Of a stretch of 64,000 nt of DNA, positions 46,766 to 57,592 are shown piece by piece. Source of the DNA: Achromobacter sp. Marseille-Q4962 (GTDB lineage Bacteria > Pseudomonadota > Gammaproteobacteria > Burkholderiales > Burkholderiaceae_B); assembly GCF_943737005.1 (NCBI RefSeq), contig NZ_CALSFU010000019.1, forward strand, positions 1 through 64,000. Reading direction: 5' to 3'. Both the position numbers and the translations under genes were made by a program. Each line of letters starts with the position of its first letter. Within the stretch, counting starts at the first letter, position 1. The notes below the pieces were generated by a model. That model was given only the letters and a program-made list of their open reading frames with translations. It was not told where the DNA came from and did not search any database.

Positions 46766-49726
46766 CTACTCTTGCTGCGCATGCGCGCGCAGCCTGCTGA
46801 TCGTCGTCGTGTCAACTGTCCAGGCTTCTTCCTCCGGCGCAAACCGTCCGCGCAAATAGTCGATCAAATCCGCAATCTGCCTGTCGTCCAGGCTGTGCCC
46901 GAACCCAGGCATGTATCCCAGCTCGTCGTTCGCGGGAGCCTGGATGCCGTTCAGGATCACGTGGACCAGGTTGTCGGGCGTTGCGGCGTGCAGGTTGGTA
47001 TTGAGCCCGAGCGGGGGCTTCACGCCAAACAGCGTCGGCCCGCTGCCGGCCTCGTGACAGGCAGCGCAGGCGTTCCGGTAGATGCGTTCGCCGTTCGCGC
47101 GCCTGCCCGCGATGGACAGGCCCGCGTCCGGCGCCGAGGCGGGCGGCGCGGCGGAGGGCGCCACGGCCGCCGCCGGTTTCGGCAGGTCCATCAGATAGGC
47201 GACGATGGCGAGCACGTCGCTCTCGGGCAGCTCGGCCAGGCCGTGGATCACCGGAGCCATGGGGCCGGCCGCCACGCCGTGGCGGGGCGAGTAGCCGGTG
47301 CGCAGGTACTGGTAGAGCTCGTCCCGGCTCCAGGGCAGCTTGCCCGAGGCGAGCCGGTCCAGCGCGGGCGCGGTCCAGCCCTCGGCCAGGCCACCGGCGA
47401 GATAGTGCGGGCCGCGTTTTTCCGCGCCCAGGGCATTGCGCGGCGAATGGCAGGCCGCGCAGTGGCCGGCGCCTTCCACCAGATAGGCGCCGCGGTTCCA
47501 TTCGGCGCTGCGCGCGGGGTCGGGCGAGAACGGTCCGGCGCTGTGGAACAACAGGTTCCAGCCGGCCAGGAGGGGGCGCAGGCCGAATGGAAAAGCCAGC
47601 CGCGTTTCGGGTGGACTGGACGTCACGGCCGGCTGCGACATCAGGTAGCCGTACAGGGCCTGCAGGTCCGCGTCGCTGAGCTTGGCGAAGGCCGTATACG
47701 GAAACGCGGGATAGAGCCGGCGTCCGTCGCGGTGGATGCCCTGGCGCATGGCGCGCTCGAAGGCGCCATAGGACCAGCGGCCGATACCGGTTTCGTTGTC
47801 GGGGGTGATGTTGGTGGAGTAGATCGTGCCGAATGGCGTTTCCAGCGCGAGGCCGCCGGCGTTGGCCGCGCCGCCCGGCGCGGTGTGGCAGGCCACGCAG
47901 TCGCCGGCCGCGGCCACCAGGCGTCCGCGTTCGATTGCCTGCGGCGAGTACAGGGAAACGTCGGGGCCGGCCGTGGGCGGCATGGCCGGCCTGAGCGGCC
48001 AGATCATGGCGGCCATGCCGGCGACGCCCGCGGCCCCGGCGGCCAGCCAGCCCCAGGCGCGCCGCAGCGGGTTGCGCGCGCGTGCGCGGCCGCTTGCGGC
48101 GCATGCCCGCCGGAGCTGTTCCGCGTCGAACGGCGCCTGCCGCAGGCGCACGCCGGTTGCGTCCTGGATGGCGTTGGCGATGGCGGCGGCGGCCGGCAGC
48201 GTGAGGACGCCGTCGCTGGCCAGCATGCCGTGCGCCAGCGCCCCGTCTCCGGCCGGCGCGCGCTCGCGCAGGTCCCCGGGCCCTTCCCGCGCGGCCAGCA
48301 CGGTCGAGCGCGCCTTGGCGGCCGGCGCGGTCAGGCCGGCCCAGTCGTCGAAGGCCGGCGGACCAGCCAGCAGGCGGCGCGCGCCGGCCAGCAGTTCGGG
48401 CGCCTGATGCACGATTTCACGGACGAAGGGCGCGCTCTGCGCGGCGCGCAGGTGCTGGCTGTCGTGGCCGGCGACGACGCGCGTGACTTCGATATGCCCG
48501 GTCTGGGGCTGCACGGCGACTTCGGCCACCCAAGCGCTCCACACCGTGCGGCAGTCGCCGTTTTCGTCCACGCATTGCGCCTGTGCCGCGGCGAATCCGC
48601 TGCCCCGCAGGAGGCCGCCGGCGCGCGGCGCGTTGCCGGCGTCGCCGGAGGCGAACGCGCGAGCCTGCTCGGCCACCTGCCGGGCGAGATCGCGGCCCCG
48701 GCCTTCGGGAAGATGCCGCAGCCGCCACGCCAGGGGATCGACACCCCGGGCAAGCGCCTGCTCGTACCAGAGGCTTTCCTGGGCGAACACCTGCGCGGCG
48801 TTCAGATCCTGCACCCCGGCATGCGGCGCAGCGCAGGGCCGCGCCGCCGGCTGCACAGCAAAATCGGCATGCACGGTGGGGTGCAGGCACGCATTCGTCT
48901 GCCGGGGCCGGCTCAGCAGGCGCGCCAGGCTCGGACGCACCGCCCAGGGCGTATCCGACCGCAGCGCCAGCGGCGGAGCTCCGTGCCCGGCGCCGTCCGG
49001 CCGCGCCGCGTCGCCGGAAGGGGGCGCCGCGGCGCGCAGCACCGGCGCTTCGGGCGGCCGCAGCACGAGCTCGCCGGCCGGCCCGGACCGGCAGGCCACG
49101 CAGACGGGCCGGCCCACGGCCTGCGACAGCAGGGCGGCATCGGCCACGGCATCCAGCAGGTCGAGCGGATGCGCGAACATGGGCCCGTCGCCGGGCAGGC
49201 CGCGGTCCGGCCCGGCGTCTTGCCAACTGTCCAGGCTGATTGCGGTTTCGGGCTGCCGCAGCAAGGCGGCCAGCTCGCGCCGCGCCATGCGCCGCGCATC
49301 CGGCGGGCAGGGCGGCAGCCACACGCGGGTCTGGCCCGGCAGGCTCCACGCGGCCACCCTGACGCCGGCCGCCGCCGGAGACGGCGCCATGCGCCAGGTG
49401 TAGGCGGCTGCGCCCGCCGCGCCGCCGCAGGCCGCGGCCGCCCGATGGCCGGCGGGCGATTGCCACACGGGGGCCAGGCTGTCTGCCGCCTGCCTGGCAT
49501 ACAGCGGGCTTACCGCGACCACGCCCACGAAATGGCCGCGCCGCACGGCCGCCACGACGCCGGCCATGGACCGCGCCTCGGCCAGGCGGACGCTGGCCAG
49601 TTCGCTGCCGCGATAGCGCTGGCCGTCCCAGCCCGCTTCCGGCGGGCGCAGCGCCAGGCCGTGCAGCACGTCGCCCGGAAGCGCCTCGGGCAGGCCCGCT
49701 CCGGCGGAACGCAGGGCCCCGTTCAT
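46766..49726 (-). CDS. nicB: NicB-like tri-haem cytochrome with degenerate molybdopterin-domain half
   Basis: 986 residues. Residues 1 to about 540 align with the hammerhead and second molybdopterin domain of xanthine-dehydrogenase-type subunits (starting near DVLHGLALRPPEAG), but the first Moco domain (VxLGTG) and the GRR/GRN motif are absent. Where an active enzyme has GE..., this reads ASDGVLTLPAAAAIANA, so the catalytic Glu position is Gly. A membrane helix (about 555-580) precedes three cytochrome c modules: CVACH at 610, CAACH at 756, CAACH at 887. Likely the membrane electron-transfer partner of nicotinate hydroxylase. Overlaps nicA by ATGA. Confidence 0.85.
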   Translation of the reverse strand: MNGALRSAGAGLPEALPGDVLHGLALRPPEAGWDGQRYRGSELASVRLAEARSMAGVVAAVRRGHFVGVVAVSPLYARQAADSLAPVWQSPAGHRAAAACGGAAGAAAYTWRMAPSPAAAGVRVAAWSLPGQTRVWLPPCPPDARRMARRELAALLRQPETAISLDSWQDAGPDRGLPGDGPMFAHPLDLLDAVADAALLSQAVGRPVCVACRSGPAGELVLRPPEAPVLRAAAPPSGDAARPDGAGHGAPPLALRSDTPWAVRPSLARLLSRPRQTNACLHPTVHADFAVQPAARPCAAPHAGVQDLNAAQVFAQESLWYEQALARGVDPLAWRLRHLPEGRGRDLARQVAEQARAFASGDAGNAPRAGGLLRGSGFAAAQAQCVDENGDCRTVWSAWVAEVAVQPQTGHIEVTRVVAGHDSQHLRAAQSAPFVREIVHQAPELLAGARRLLAGPPAFDDWAGLTAPAAKARSTVLAAREGPGDLRERAPAGDGALAHGMLASDGVLTLPAAAAIANAIQDATGVRLRQAPFDAEQLRRACAASGRARARNPLRRAWGWLAAGAAGVAGMAAMIWPLRPAMPPTAGPDVSLYSPQAIERGRLVAAAGDCVACHTAPGGAANAGGLALETPFGTIYSTNITPDNETGIGRWSYGAFERAMRQGIHRDGRRLYPAFPYTAFAKLSDADLQALYGYLMSQPAVTSSPPETRLAFPFGLRPLLAGWNLLFHSAGPFSPDPARSAEWNRGAYLVEGAGHCAACHSPRNALGAEKRGPHYLAGGLAEGWTAPALDRLASGKLPWSRDELYQYLRTGYSPRHGVAAGPMAPVIHGLAELPESDVLAIVAYLMDLPKPAAAVAPSAAPPASAPDAGLSIAGRRANGERIYRNACAACHEAGSGPTLFGVKPPLGLNTNLHAATPDNLVHVILNGIQAPANDELGYMPGFGHSLDDRQIADLIDYLRGRFAPEEEAWTVDTTTISRLRAHAQQE

Positions 49727-50238
49727 GGCAGTCGTCCTTGCGCGGCGCCGGCGCGCAACCGCGCCGCGCGGCGCGCCGCCTGCATGATTTCCACGTGCGT
49801 GCCGCAACGGCACAGGTTGTGCTGCAGTTCGTTGCGCAGTTCCTGGTCCGAGGGGTGGGGGTTGCGGCGCAGCAGGGCTTCCACCGTCATGATCATGCCG
49901 TTGAGACAGTAGCCGCACTGCGCCGCCTGGCAGTCGATGAAGGCTTGCTGCACGGGACCGGGCCGCTGCCGCGTGCCCAGGCCCTCCAGCGTGGTCACGC
50001 GGCGGCCCTGCGCGGCCTTGACGGGAATCACGCACGACCGCGCCGCCACGCCGTCGATCAGCACGGTGCAGGCGCCGCACTCCCCCAGCCCGCAGCCGTA
50101 TTTGGGGCTGTTGAGCGCCAGGTCGTTGCGCAGCACATAGAGCAGGGCCGTCCCGGGGGCGACGGCCGCTTCGCGGCGGCATCCGTTGACGTGCAGGCTG
50201 ACCGGGCTGTCCGGGCTGGGGCGGGTCGGGCTTTCCAT
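49723..50238 (-). CDS. nicA: Nicotinate dehydrogenase iron-sulfur subunit
   Basis: 171 residues with two [2Fe-2S] clusters. The plant-type N-terminal cluster ligands are Cys49, 54, 57 (CGLGECGAC) and Cys69; the C-terminal helical cluster ligands are Cys108, 111 (CGYC) and Cys143, 145 (CRC). It passes electrons from the molybdenum centre during hydroxylation of nicotinate to 6-hydroxynicotinate. Length matches isoquinoline-oxidoreductase-type small subunits. 45 bp after nicC, and coupled to the NicB-like gene by a 4-bp overlap. Confidence 0.93.
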   Translation of the reverse strand: MESPTRPSPDSPVSLHVNGCRREAAVAPGTALLYVLRNDLALNSPKYGCGLGECGACTVLIDGVAARSCVIPVKAAQGRRVTTLEGLGTRQRPGPVQQAFIDCQAAQCGYCLNGMIMTVEALLRRNPHPSDQELRNELQHNLCRCGTHVEIMQAARRAARLRAGAAQGRLP

Positions 50239-50283
50239 GCTGTGCGTGGCCTGTGGCGGAGGTTCGACGGGACCTAGAAAATA

Positions 50284-51759
<1,476 letters not shown>

Positions 51760-52530
51760 ATGACCAAGACTTTCCGGATCGGCCAGATCGTTCCCAGCTC
51801 CAACACCACCATGGAGACTGAAGTGCCGGCGATGCTGCAGGCCCATTCGCTGCTGCGCCCCAACGACCGCTTCACCTTCCATTCCAGCCGCATGCGGATG
51901 AAGAAGGTGCGCAAGGAAGAGCTCGCGGCCATGGACGCTGAAAGCGACCGCTGCGCACTGGAACTCAGCGACGCGCGCGTCGACGTGCTGGGCTACGCCT
52001 GCCTGGTGGCCATCATGGCCATGGGACGCGGCTACCACCGCGTGTCCCAGCAGCGCCTGACCGAACGCACGGCCGCCAACGGCGCGTCCGCGCCTGTCAT
52101 CACCAGCGCGGGCGCGCTGGTCGAGGCGCTCAAGGTCATGGGGGCGAAGAAGATCGCGCTGGTGGCGCCCTACATGATTCCGCTGACCGAACTGGTCATG
52201 GACTACATCGCCGCCGAGGGCTTCGAGATCGTCGACTGGCGCGCGCTGGAGATTCCCGACAACCTCGAGGTAGGCCGTCACGACCCGGCCAGGCTGCCCG
52301 GCATCGTGTCCGGCATGAACTACGCCGACGCCGACGTAATCGTGCTCTCGGCCTGCGTGCAGATGCCGTCGCTGCCGGCCGTTGCCCAGGTGGAAGCCGA
52401 GACGGGCAAGCCCGTGCTCACCGCGTCCATTGCCACCACCTACGCCATCCTCAGGGAGCTGGGCCTGGACCCGGTGGTTCCCGGCGCCGGCGCGCTGCTG
52501 TCGGGCGCCTATCCCCATCAACGGGCGTGA
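51760..52530 (+). CDS. nicE: Maleate isomerase
   Basis: Cofactor-free cis-trans isomerase converting maleate to fumarate, the last step of the pathway. 256 residues, Asp/Glu racemase superfamily. The two catalytic cysteines are in place: Cys81 in GYACLVAIMAMG and Cys199 in VIVLSACVQMPSL. The N-terminus FRIGQIVPSSNTTMETEVPA is characteristic. First gene of the rightward nic operon, 315 bp from divergent nicC. Confidence 0.95.
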   Translation: MTKTFRIGQIVPSSNTTMETEVPAMLQAHSLLRPNDRFTFHSSRMRMKKVRKEELAAMDAESDRCALELSDARVDVLGYACLVAIMAMGRGYHRVSQQRLTERTAANGASAPVITSAGALVEALKVMGAKKIALVAPYMIPLTELVMDYIAAEGFEIVDWRALEIPDNLEVGRHDPARLPGIVSGMNYADADVIVLSACVQMPSLPAVAQVEAETGKPVLTASIATTYAILRELGLDPVVPGAGALLSGAYPHQRA

Positions 52531-52573
52531 GCGGCCGGCACGGTCCGCCGCCCCGACTTTCCAGGAACGCAAA

Positions 52574-53410
52574 ATGAGCCTTGCATCCAGCACTTATCTT
52601 TATGGCGGCCATGTGCACGCCAACGGCATACGCCAGCATTACCTGCGCTACGGCGGCGCCGGGGGGCGGCGCGCCGGGCGCGATGCGCTCATCGTCATCC
52701 CCGGCATTACCAGCCCGGCCGTGACCTGGGGCTTCGTGGCCGAACGCCTGGGCCGCCAGTTCGACACCTATGTACTGGACGTGCGCGGGCGCGGCCTGTC
52801 GTCTTCCGGGCCGGACCTGGATTACGGCCTCGACGCGCAGGCGGCCGACGTCACCGCGTTCGCCGGGGCGCTGAGGCTGGCGCGCTATGCGCTGCTCGGC
52901 CATTCCATGGGCGGCCGCATCGCGGTGCGCGCCGCGGCCGGCCGGCCGCAAGGGCTGGCGCGCCTCGTCCTCGTCGATCCCCCGGTCTCGGGCCCGGGCC
53001 GCCGGCCGTATCCGGCCAAGCTGTCCTGGTACGTGGATTCCATCCGCCAGGCCACGCGCGGCATGAACGCGGAAGACATGCGGGCATTCTGCCCGACCTG
53101 GACCGAGGAGCAGCGGCAGCTGCGCGCGCAATGGCTGCATACGTGCCACGAGCCGGCCATCGTCCGGAGCTTCGAGGACTTCGGCCGCGACGACATCCAT
53201 GCCGACCTGCCGCGCATCGCCGTGCCGCAACTGCTGGTCACCGCCGGGCGCGGCGGCGTGGTGGGCGACGAAGACGCGGCGGAGTGGCAGGCCCTGGCTC
53301 CGCAGACCCTGCACGTGCGCGTGCCGGACGCCGGCCACATGATTCCCTGGGACAACGAGGCGGGGTTCTACGCCGCGCTGGGCGACTTCCTGGGTTGCCG
53401 GGTGGACTGA
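52574..53410 (+). CDS. nicD: N-formylmaleamate deformylase
   Basis: Alpha/beta-hydrolase that removes formate from N-formylmaleamate, giving maleamate. 278 residues. The nucleophile elbow is ALLGHSMGGRIAVR; the His is in DAGHMIPWDNEAGF; the oxyanion region is IVIPGITSPAVTW. The ATG at 52574 follows AGGAACG. Lies between nicE and nicX, the usual context for this enzyme. Confidence 0.92.
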   Translation: MSLASSTYLYGGHVHANGIRQHYLRYGGAGGRRAGRDALIVIPGITSPAVTWGFVAERLGRQFDTYVLDVRGRGLSSSGPDLDYGLDAQAADVTAFAGALRLARYALLGHSMGGRIAVRAAAGRPQGLARLVLVDPPVSGPGRRPYPAKLSWYVDSIRQATRGMNAEDMRAFCPTWTEEQRQLRAQWLHTCHEPAIVRSFEDFGRDDIHADLPRIAVPQLLVTAGRGGVVGDEDAAEWQALAPQTLHVRVPDAGHMIPWDNEAGFYAALGDFLGCRVD

Positions 53411-53462
53411 CGGCCCGTCGATTCCCCTTTTCGATTTCTCTTGCCGCTCCAAGGAACACGCC

Positions 53463-54536
53463 ATGTCCGTCAGCGATACCGATCTGATCCGCGCCTGGAA
53501 GCAGGTGCTCTCGCTTTCCAGGCTGGAGGCCGGCCAGGTGGTCACCGTGCTTACCGGCGCCGACACGCATCCGCAGACGCTGCGCTGCGCCCTTGCCGCG
53601 GCCGGCGCCATGGGCGCGCGCGTCAACCGGCTCGACCTGCCGCCCGTCAATGCCGAGAAGTCGCTGAGCCGCGACGCGCTGGCCTATCTGGGTGCCACCC
53701 CGCTCACCGGTAACCCGGCGGCCATTGCCGCGCTCAAGGCGAGCGATCTGGTGCTCGACCTCATGACCCTGCTGTTCTCGCCCGAGCAGCACGAGATCCT
53801 GCAGACGGGCGCCAAGATCCTGCTGGCCATCGAGCCGCCGGAAGTCCTGTGCCGCCTGGTGCCCACCGAGGCGGACCGCGACCGCGTGCGGGCCGCGTCC
53901 AGGCTGATCGAAGACGCCCGCGAGATGCGCATCACCTCGGCGGCCGGCACCGACCTGCGCTGCCGGCTAGGCAGTTTCCCGGCGATCTGCGAGTACGGTT
54001 TCGTGGACGAGCCCGGCCGCTGGGACCACTGGCCCAGCGGTTTCGTGCTGACCTGGCCCGACGAAGGAGAAAGCAACGGGCGCGTGGTGCTGGACCGCGG
54101 CGACATCCTGCTGCCCCTGAAAGACTACGTGACCGAGCCCATCGAACTCACCGTGGAAAAGGGATACGTCACCCGCATCGCGGGCGGGCTGCAGGCGGAC
54201 ATCCTGCGCGAATACATGGCCTCGTATGAAGACCCCGAGGCCTATGCGGTGTCGCACATAGGCTGGGGCCTGCAGCCGCGCGCCCACTGGTCCATGCTGG
54301 CCCACTACGACAAGGAAGCCCACATCGGCATGGACGCCCGCGCCTTCGAGGGCAATTTCCTCTGGTCCATGGGGCCGAACAACGAAGCCGGAGGCAGCCG
54401 GACCACCGCCTGCCACATCGACATTCCCATGCGCAACTGCAGCGTCGCCCTCGACGGCCGGCCGGCCGTCATCGAAGGCGTGGTGCAGGACGAGCCCGGC
54501 CTGGCCCGCGCCGCGCGCCGCAAGGAGGCCGTATGA
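53463..54536 (+). CDS. nicX: 2,5-dihydroxypyridine 5,6-dioxygenase
   Basis: Iron-dependent extradiol-type ring-cleaving dioxygenase that turns 2,5-dihydroxypyridine into N-formylmaleamate. 357 residues, with an M29-aminopeptidase-like fold unlike catechol dioxygenases. Recognised from LIRAWKQVLSLSRLEAGQVV, the metal-region landmarks VEKGYVTRIAGGLQAD, YAVSHIGWGLQPRAHW and the C-terminal HIDIPMRNCSVALDGRP. Coupled to nicF by ATGA. Confidence 0.94.
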   Translation: MSVSDTDLIRAWKQVLSLSRLEAGQVVTVLTGADTHPQTLRCALAAAGAMGARVNRLDLPPVNAEKSLSRDALAYLGATPLTGNPAAIAALKASDLVLDLMTLLFSPEQHEILQTGAKILLAIEPPEVLCRLVPTEADRDRVRAASRLIEDAREMRITSAAGTDLRCRLGSFPAICEYGFVDEPGRWDHWPSGFVLTWPDEGESNGRVVLDRGDILLPLKDYVTEPIELTVEKGYVTRIAGGLQADILREYMASYEDPEAYAVSHIGWGLQPRAHWSMLAHYDKEAHIGMDARAFEGNFLWSMGPNNEAGGSRTTACHIDIPMRNCSVALDGRPAVIEGVVQDEPGLARAARRKEAV

Positions 54537-55240
54537 ACACGGCAATGGAGGCCGCAATGAACACCGCAACCGATAGCGCCGGCGGCCGGCAGGCCGTCCC
54601 GGCCGCCGGCGTGGCGGGCGACATCTCGGCCTACGCCCGCCAGGGCTTCGGCACGCCGCTGCCGCTCAAGCCTCCCTTCGGGTTGCTCATTATCGATTTC
54701 GTCAACGGCTTTGCCGACCCCGAGGTATTCGGCGGCGGCAATATCGCCCGGGCCATCGACCGCACGCGCCTCCTGCTGGCCCATGCGCGCGCGCGGGCGT
54801 GGCCGGTGGCGCACAGCCGTATCGTCTTCTCGGACGACGACGCCGACGGCAATATCTTCTGCCTGAAGGTGCCCGGCATGCTGACCCTCAAGGAGCACAG
54901 CCACAACAGCGCCATCGTGGCCGAGCTGGCGCCGGTGCCCGGCGAGTATGTCGTGCGCAAGAACACGCCGTCGGCGTTCTTCGGCACCATGCTGGCGCCC
55001 TGGCTGGCCCAGCGCGGCGTCCAGACCCTGCTGGTCGCCGGCTGCGTGACCAGCGGCTGCGTGCGCGCCAGCGTGGTGGACGCCATGCAGTCGGGTTTCC
55101 GGCCCCTGGTCGTGTCCGACTGCTGCGGCGACCGCGCCCTGGGCCCCCACGAGGCCAACCTTTTCGACATGGCGCAGAAGTACGCCGCCGTCATGCCGCT
55201 GGAACAGGCCATCGCCGACACCGGCGCGCTGGCGCCCTGA
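54533..55240 (+). CDS. nicF: Maleamate amidohydrolase
   Basis: Isochorismatase-family amidase that hydrolyses maleamate to maleate and ammonia. 235 residues. Catalytic triad: Asp55 (LLIIDFVNGF), Lys143 (VVRKNTPSAFFGT) and Cys176 (GCVTSGCVRASVVDAM). The ATG at 54533 overlaps the nicX stop; in-frame ATGs at 54545 and 54557 are alternatives, since the first 25 residues are not conserved-looking. Confidence 0.94.
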   Translation: MNTAMEAAMNTATDSAGGRQAVPAAGVAGDISAYARQGFGTPLPLKPPFGLLIIDFVNGFADPEVFGGGNIARAIDRTRLLLAHARARAWPVAHSRIVFSDDDADGNIFCLKVPGMLTLKEHSHNSAIVAELAPVPGEYVVRKNTPSAFFGTMLAPWLAQRGVQTLLVAGCVTSGCVRASVVDAMQSGFRPLVVSDCCGDRALGPHEANLFDMAQKYAAVMPLEQAIADTGALAP

Positions 55241-55299
55241 GGGCCGCTCCCAGCCGGGAATGCCGGCATAATCGGCGTCTGTCCGGCAATCCTCGCCCC

Positions 55300-57585
55300 A
55301 TGAACCTGCCCCAGCCCCAAGCCCTGCACGATGCGCTGCTCGCCCATCCCGGCGCGCTGCTCGTCGTGCGCGAGCCTTCGGCTCCGCCGCGTCCGGCCCC
55401 GGGCCAGCCGGGCGCGGCGTCGGACTACGTGCAGGCTACGCCCGAGATTTTCGTGGCCGTGCTCGCCCACGACGTCCCGCCGGGCGGGCAGGGCGGATGG
55501 CGCGTCATGGCCTTCAACGGCCACGTGGACCTGGGCACGGGCATACGCACCGCCCTGGCGCAGATCGTGGCCGAAGAGCTGGACGTGCCGATGTCTCGGC
55601 TGGAAATGGTGCTCGGCCATACCGGCGCCGCGCCGAACCAGGGTCCGACCATCGCCAGCGCGAGCATCCAGATATCGGCGGTGCCGCTGCGCCGGGCCGC
55701 GGCCCAGGCGCGCGAGCATCTGCTGATGCTCGCGGCCCGGCAATGGGGCGTCGCGCCGCAGGCGCTGTGCGCGCGCGACGGGGCGGTGCGGTTCGCCCAC
55801 GGCGACGACCCGCGCCGGCTCGACTACGGCCGGCTGGTCCGGGGGCGGCATGTCCGGCTGGCCCTGGCCCCGTCCGAACAGGAAGTCCGGCTCAAGCCCG
55901 CGCGCGACTACACCATCGTGGGGCGCGGCGTCGCGCGCGTGGACATTCCGGCCAAGGCCGCCGGCGAACTCGCCTTCGTGCACGACGTGCGCTTGCCGGG
56001 GATGCGCCACGGCCGCGTCATCCGGCCGCCGCATCCCGGGCGCGACGCGGGCGATTTCATCGGCCGCTGCCTGATCGGCGTCGACCGCCAGTCGGTGGCC
56101 CACCTGCCGGGCCGCGTGCAGGTGGTGGTGCGGGGCGACTTCGTCGGCGTGGTGGCCGACCGCGAGGAGCAGGCGGTTGCGGCCATGCGCGCGCTCAAGC
56201 TGCGGTGGAAACCGGTGCCGCCCGCGCCGGACCTGCGGGACCTGGCCGCCGCTATCCGCGCCAACCCCGCGAGCCGCCGGCTGCTGCTCGAGGAAGGAGA
56301 CGTGGAGGCCGCCTGCGGCCGCGGCGCCGCCCGCGTCCGGCGCAGCTATGTGTGGCCGTACCAGATGCACGCTTCCATCGGCCCGTCGTGCGCGGTGGCC
56401 GAATTCCGCGACGGCCGGCTGACGGTCTGGTCCGGCAGCCAGAACCCGCACATGCTGCGCATCGACCTGGACCGCCTGCTGAAACTGGGCGAAGACCGGA
56501 TCGACATCGTGCGCATGGAAGCCTCGGGCTGTTATGGCCGCAATTGCGCCGACGATGTCTGCGCGGACGCCGCCCTGCTGTCCATGGCCGTGGGCGGGCC
56601 GGTTCGGGTGCAGCTCACGCGCGAGCAGGAACACCAGTGGGAGCCCAAGGGCACGGGCCAGCTGATGGACGTGGAAGCCGCCATTGGCGCGGACGGCGGC
56701 CTGCTGGCCTACGACTTCGCCGTGCGCTATCCGTCCAACGACGCGCCGCTCCTGGCGCTGTTGCTGACCGGCAGCATTCCCGCCAGCCCGCGCACGCTCG
56801 AAATGGGCGACCGCACCGCCGTGCCGCCGTACCGCTGCCCGAACCGGCGCATCGTGTGCCACGACATGGCGCCGCTGGTGCGCTCCTCGTGGCTGCGCGG
56901 CGTCTCGGCCCTGCCCAATTCCTTTGCCCACGATTGCATGATCGACGAGCTGGCGCACGCGGCGCTCGCCGATCCGGTGGACTACCGCCTGCGCCACCTG
57001 GACGACAGGCGCGCCATCGAACTCATCGAGGCCACGGCCGCGCGCGCCGGCTGGCGCCGCCACGCGGCCGGCAGCCGGGGCCGGCCCGCGCCGGACGGCC
57101 TGCTGCATGGCCGGGGCATGGCCTACGCGCGCTACGTGCACAGCAAGTTTCCCGGTTTCGGAGCGGCCTGGGCCGCCTGGGTGGTGGACCTGTGCGTGCA
57201 CCCGGACAGCGGCCGCATCGACGTCCGGCGCGTGGTCGTCGGCCAGGACACCGGCATGGTGGTCAATCCCGATGGCGTGCGCCACCAGATCCACGGTAAC
57301 GTCAACCAGACGCTGAGCCGCTGCCTGGTCGAGCGGGTCGATTTCGACGAGGCGGGCGTGGCGAGCCGCGAATGGGGCGGCTACCCCATCCTGGGCTTCA
57401 GGGACCTGCCGCCCATCGACGTTCTGCTGATGCCGCGCCAGGACGAGCCGCCCCTGGGCGCGGGCGAATCCGCTTCCGTTCCCGGCCCGGCTGCGATCGC
57501 CAACGCGCTGTTCGACGCCACCGGCCGGCGGTTCTGCCAAGCGCCGTTCACTCCCGAGGCCGTGCGGGCCGCGCTCGCCGCATGA
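55300..57585 (+). CDS. Molybdopterin hydroxylase large subunit (second NicB-type protein)
   Basis: 761 residues, IorB/NicB type, without haem sites or signal peptide. The first Moco domain shows GHVDLGTGIRTALAQIVAEE and HTGAAPNQGPTIASASIQ. The hammerhead begins AGELAFVHDVRLPGMRHG. The second domain has the GCYGRN cofactor motif near residue 412 and the catalytic base Glu723 in PLGAGESASVPGPAAIANAL. It therefore carries the motifs missing from the NicB-like protein at 46766-49726. Probably the catalytic subunit of nicotinate hydroxylase with NicA; a different N-heterocycle is the alternative. Followed 7 bp later by xdhC. Confidence 0.88.
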   Translation: MNLPQPQALHDALLAHPGALLVVREPSAPPRPAPGQPGAASDYVQATPEIFVAVLAHDVPPGGQGGWRVMAFNGHVDLGTGIRTALAQIVAEELDVPMSRLEMVLGHTGAAPNQGPTIASASIQISAVPLRRAAAQAREHLLMLAARQWGVAPQALCARDGAVRFAHGDDPRRLDYGRLVRGRHVRLALAPSEQEVRLKPARDYTIVGRGVARVDIPAKAAGELAFVHDVRLPGMRHGRVIRPPHPGRDAGDFIGRCLIGVDRQSVAHLPGRVQVVVRGDFVGVVADREEQAVAAMRALKLRWKPVPPAPDLRDLAAAIRANPASRRLLLEEGDVEAACGRGAARVRRSYVWPYQMHASIGPSCAVAEFRDGRLTVWSGSQNPHMLRIDLDRLLKLGEDRIDIVRMEASGCYGRNCADDVCADAALLSMAVGGPVRVQLTREQEHQWEPKGTGQLMDVEAAIGADGGLLAYDFAVRYPSNDAPLLALLLTGSIPASPRTLEMGDRTAVPPYRCPNRRIVCHDMAPLVRSSWLRGVSALPNSFAHDCMIDELAHAALADPVDYRLRHLDDRRAIELIEATAARAGWRRHAAGSRGRPAPDGLLHGRGMAYARYVHSKFPGFGAAWAAWVVDLCVHPDSGRIDVRRVVVGQDTGMVVNPDGVRHQIHGNVNQTLSRCLVERVDFDEAGVASREWGGYPILGFRDLPPIDVLLMPRQDEPPLGAGESASVPGPAAIANALFDATGRRFCQAPFTPEAVRAALAA

Positions 57586-57592
57586 GGCGTCC

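Noticed and set aside
46766-49726. NicB-like gene as a sequencing-frameshifted full NicB
   Set aside because: The frame is continuous, begins cleanly at an ATGA overlap with nicA, and the missing first Moco domain is not found in another frame between nicA and this gene.
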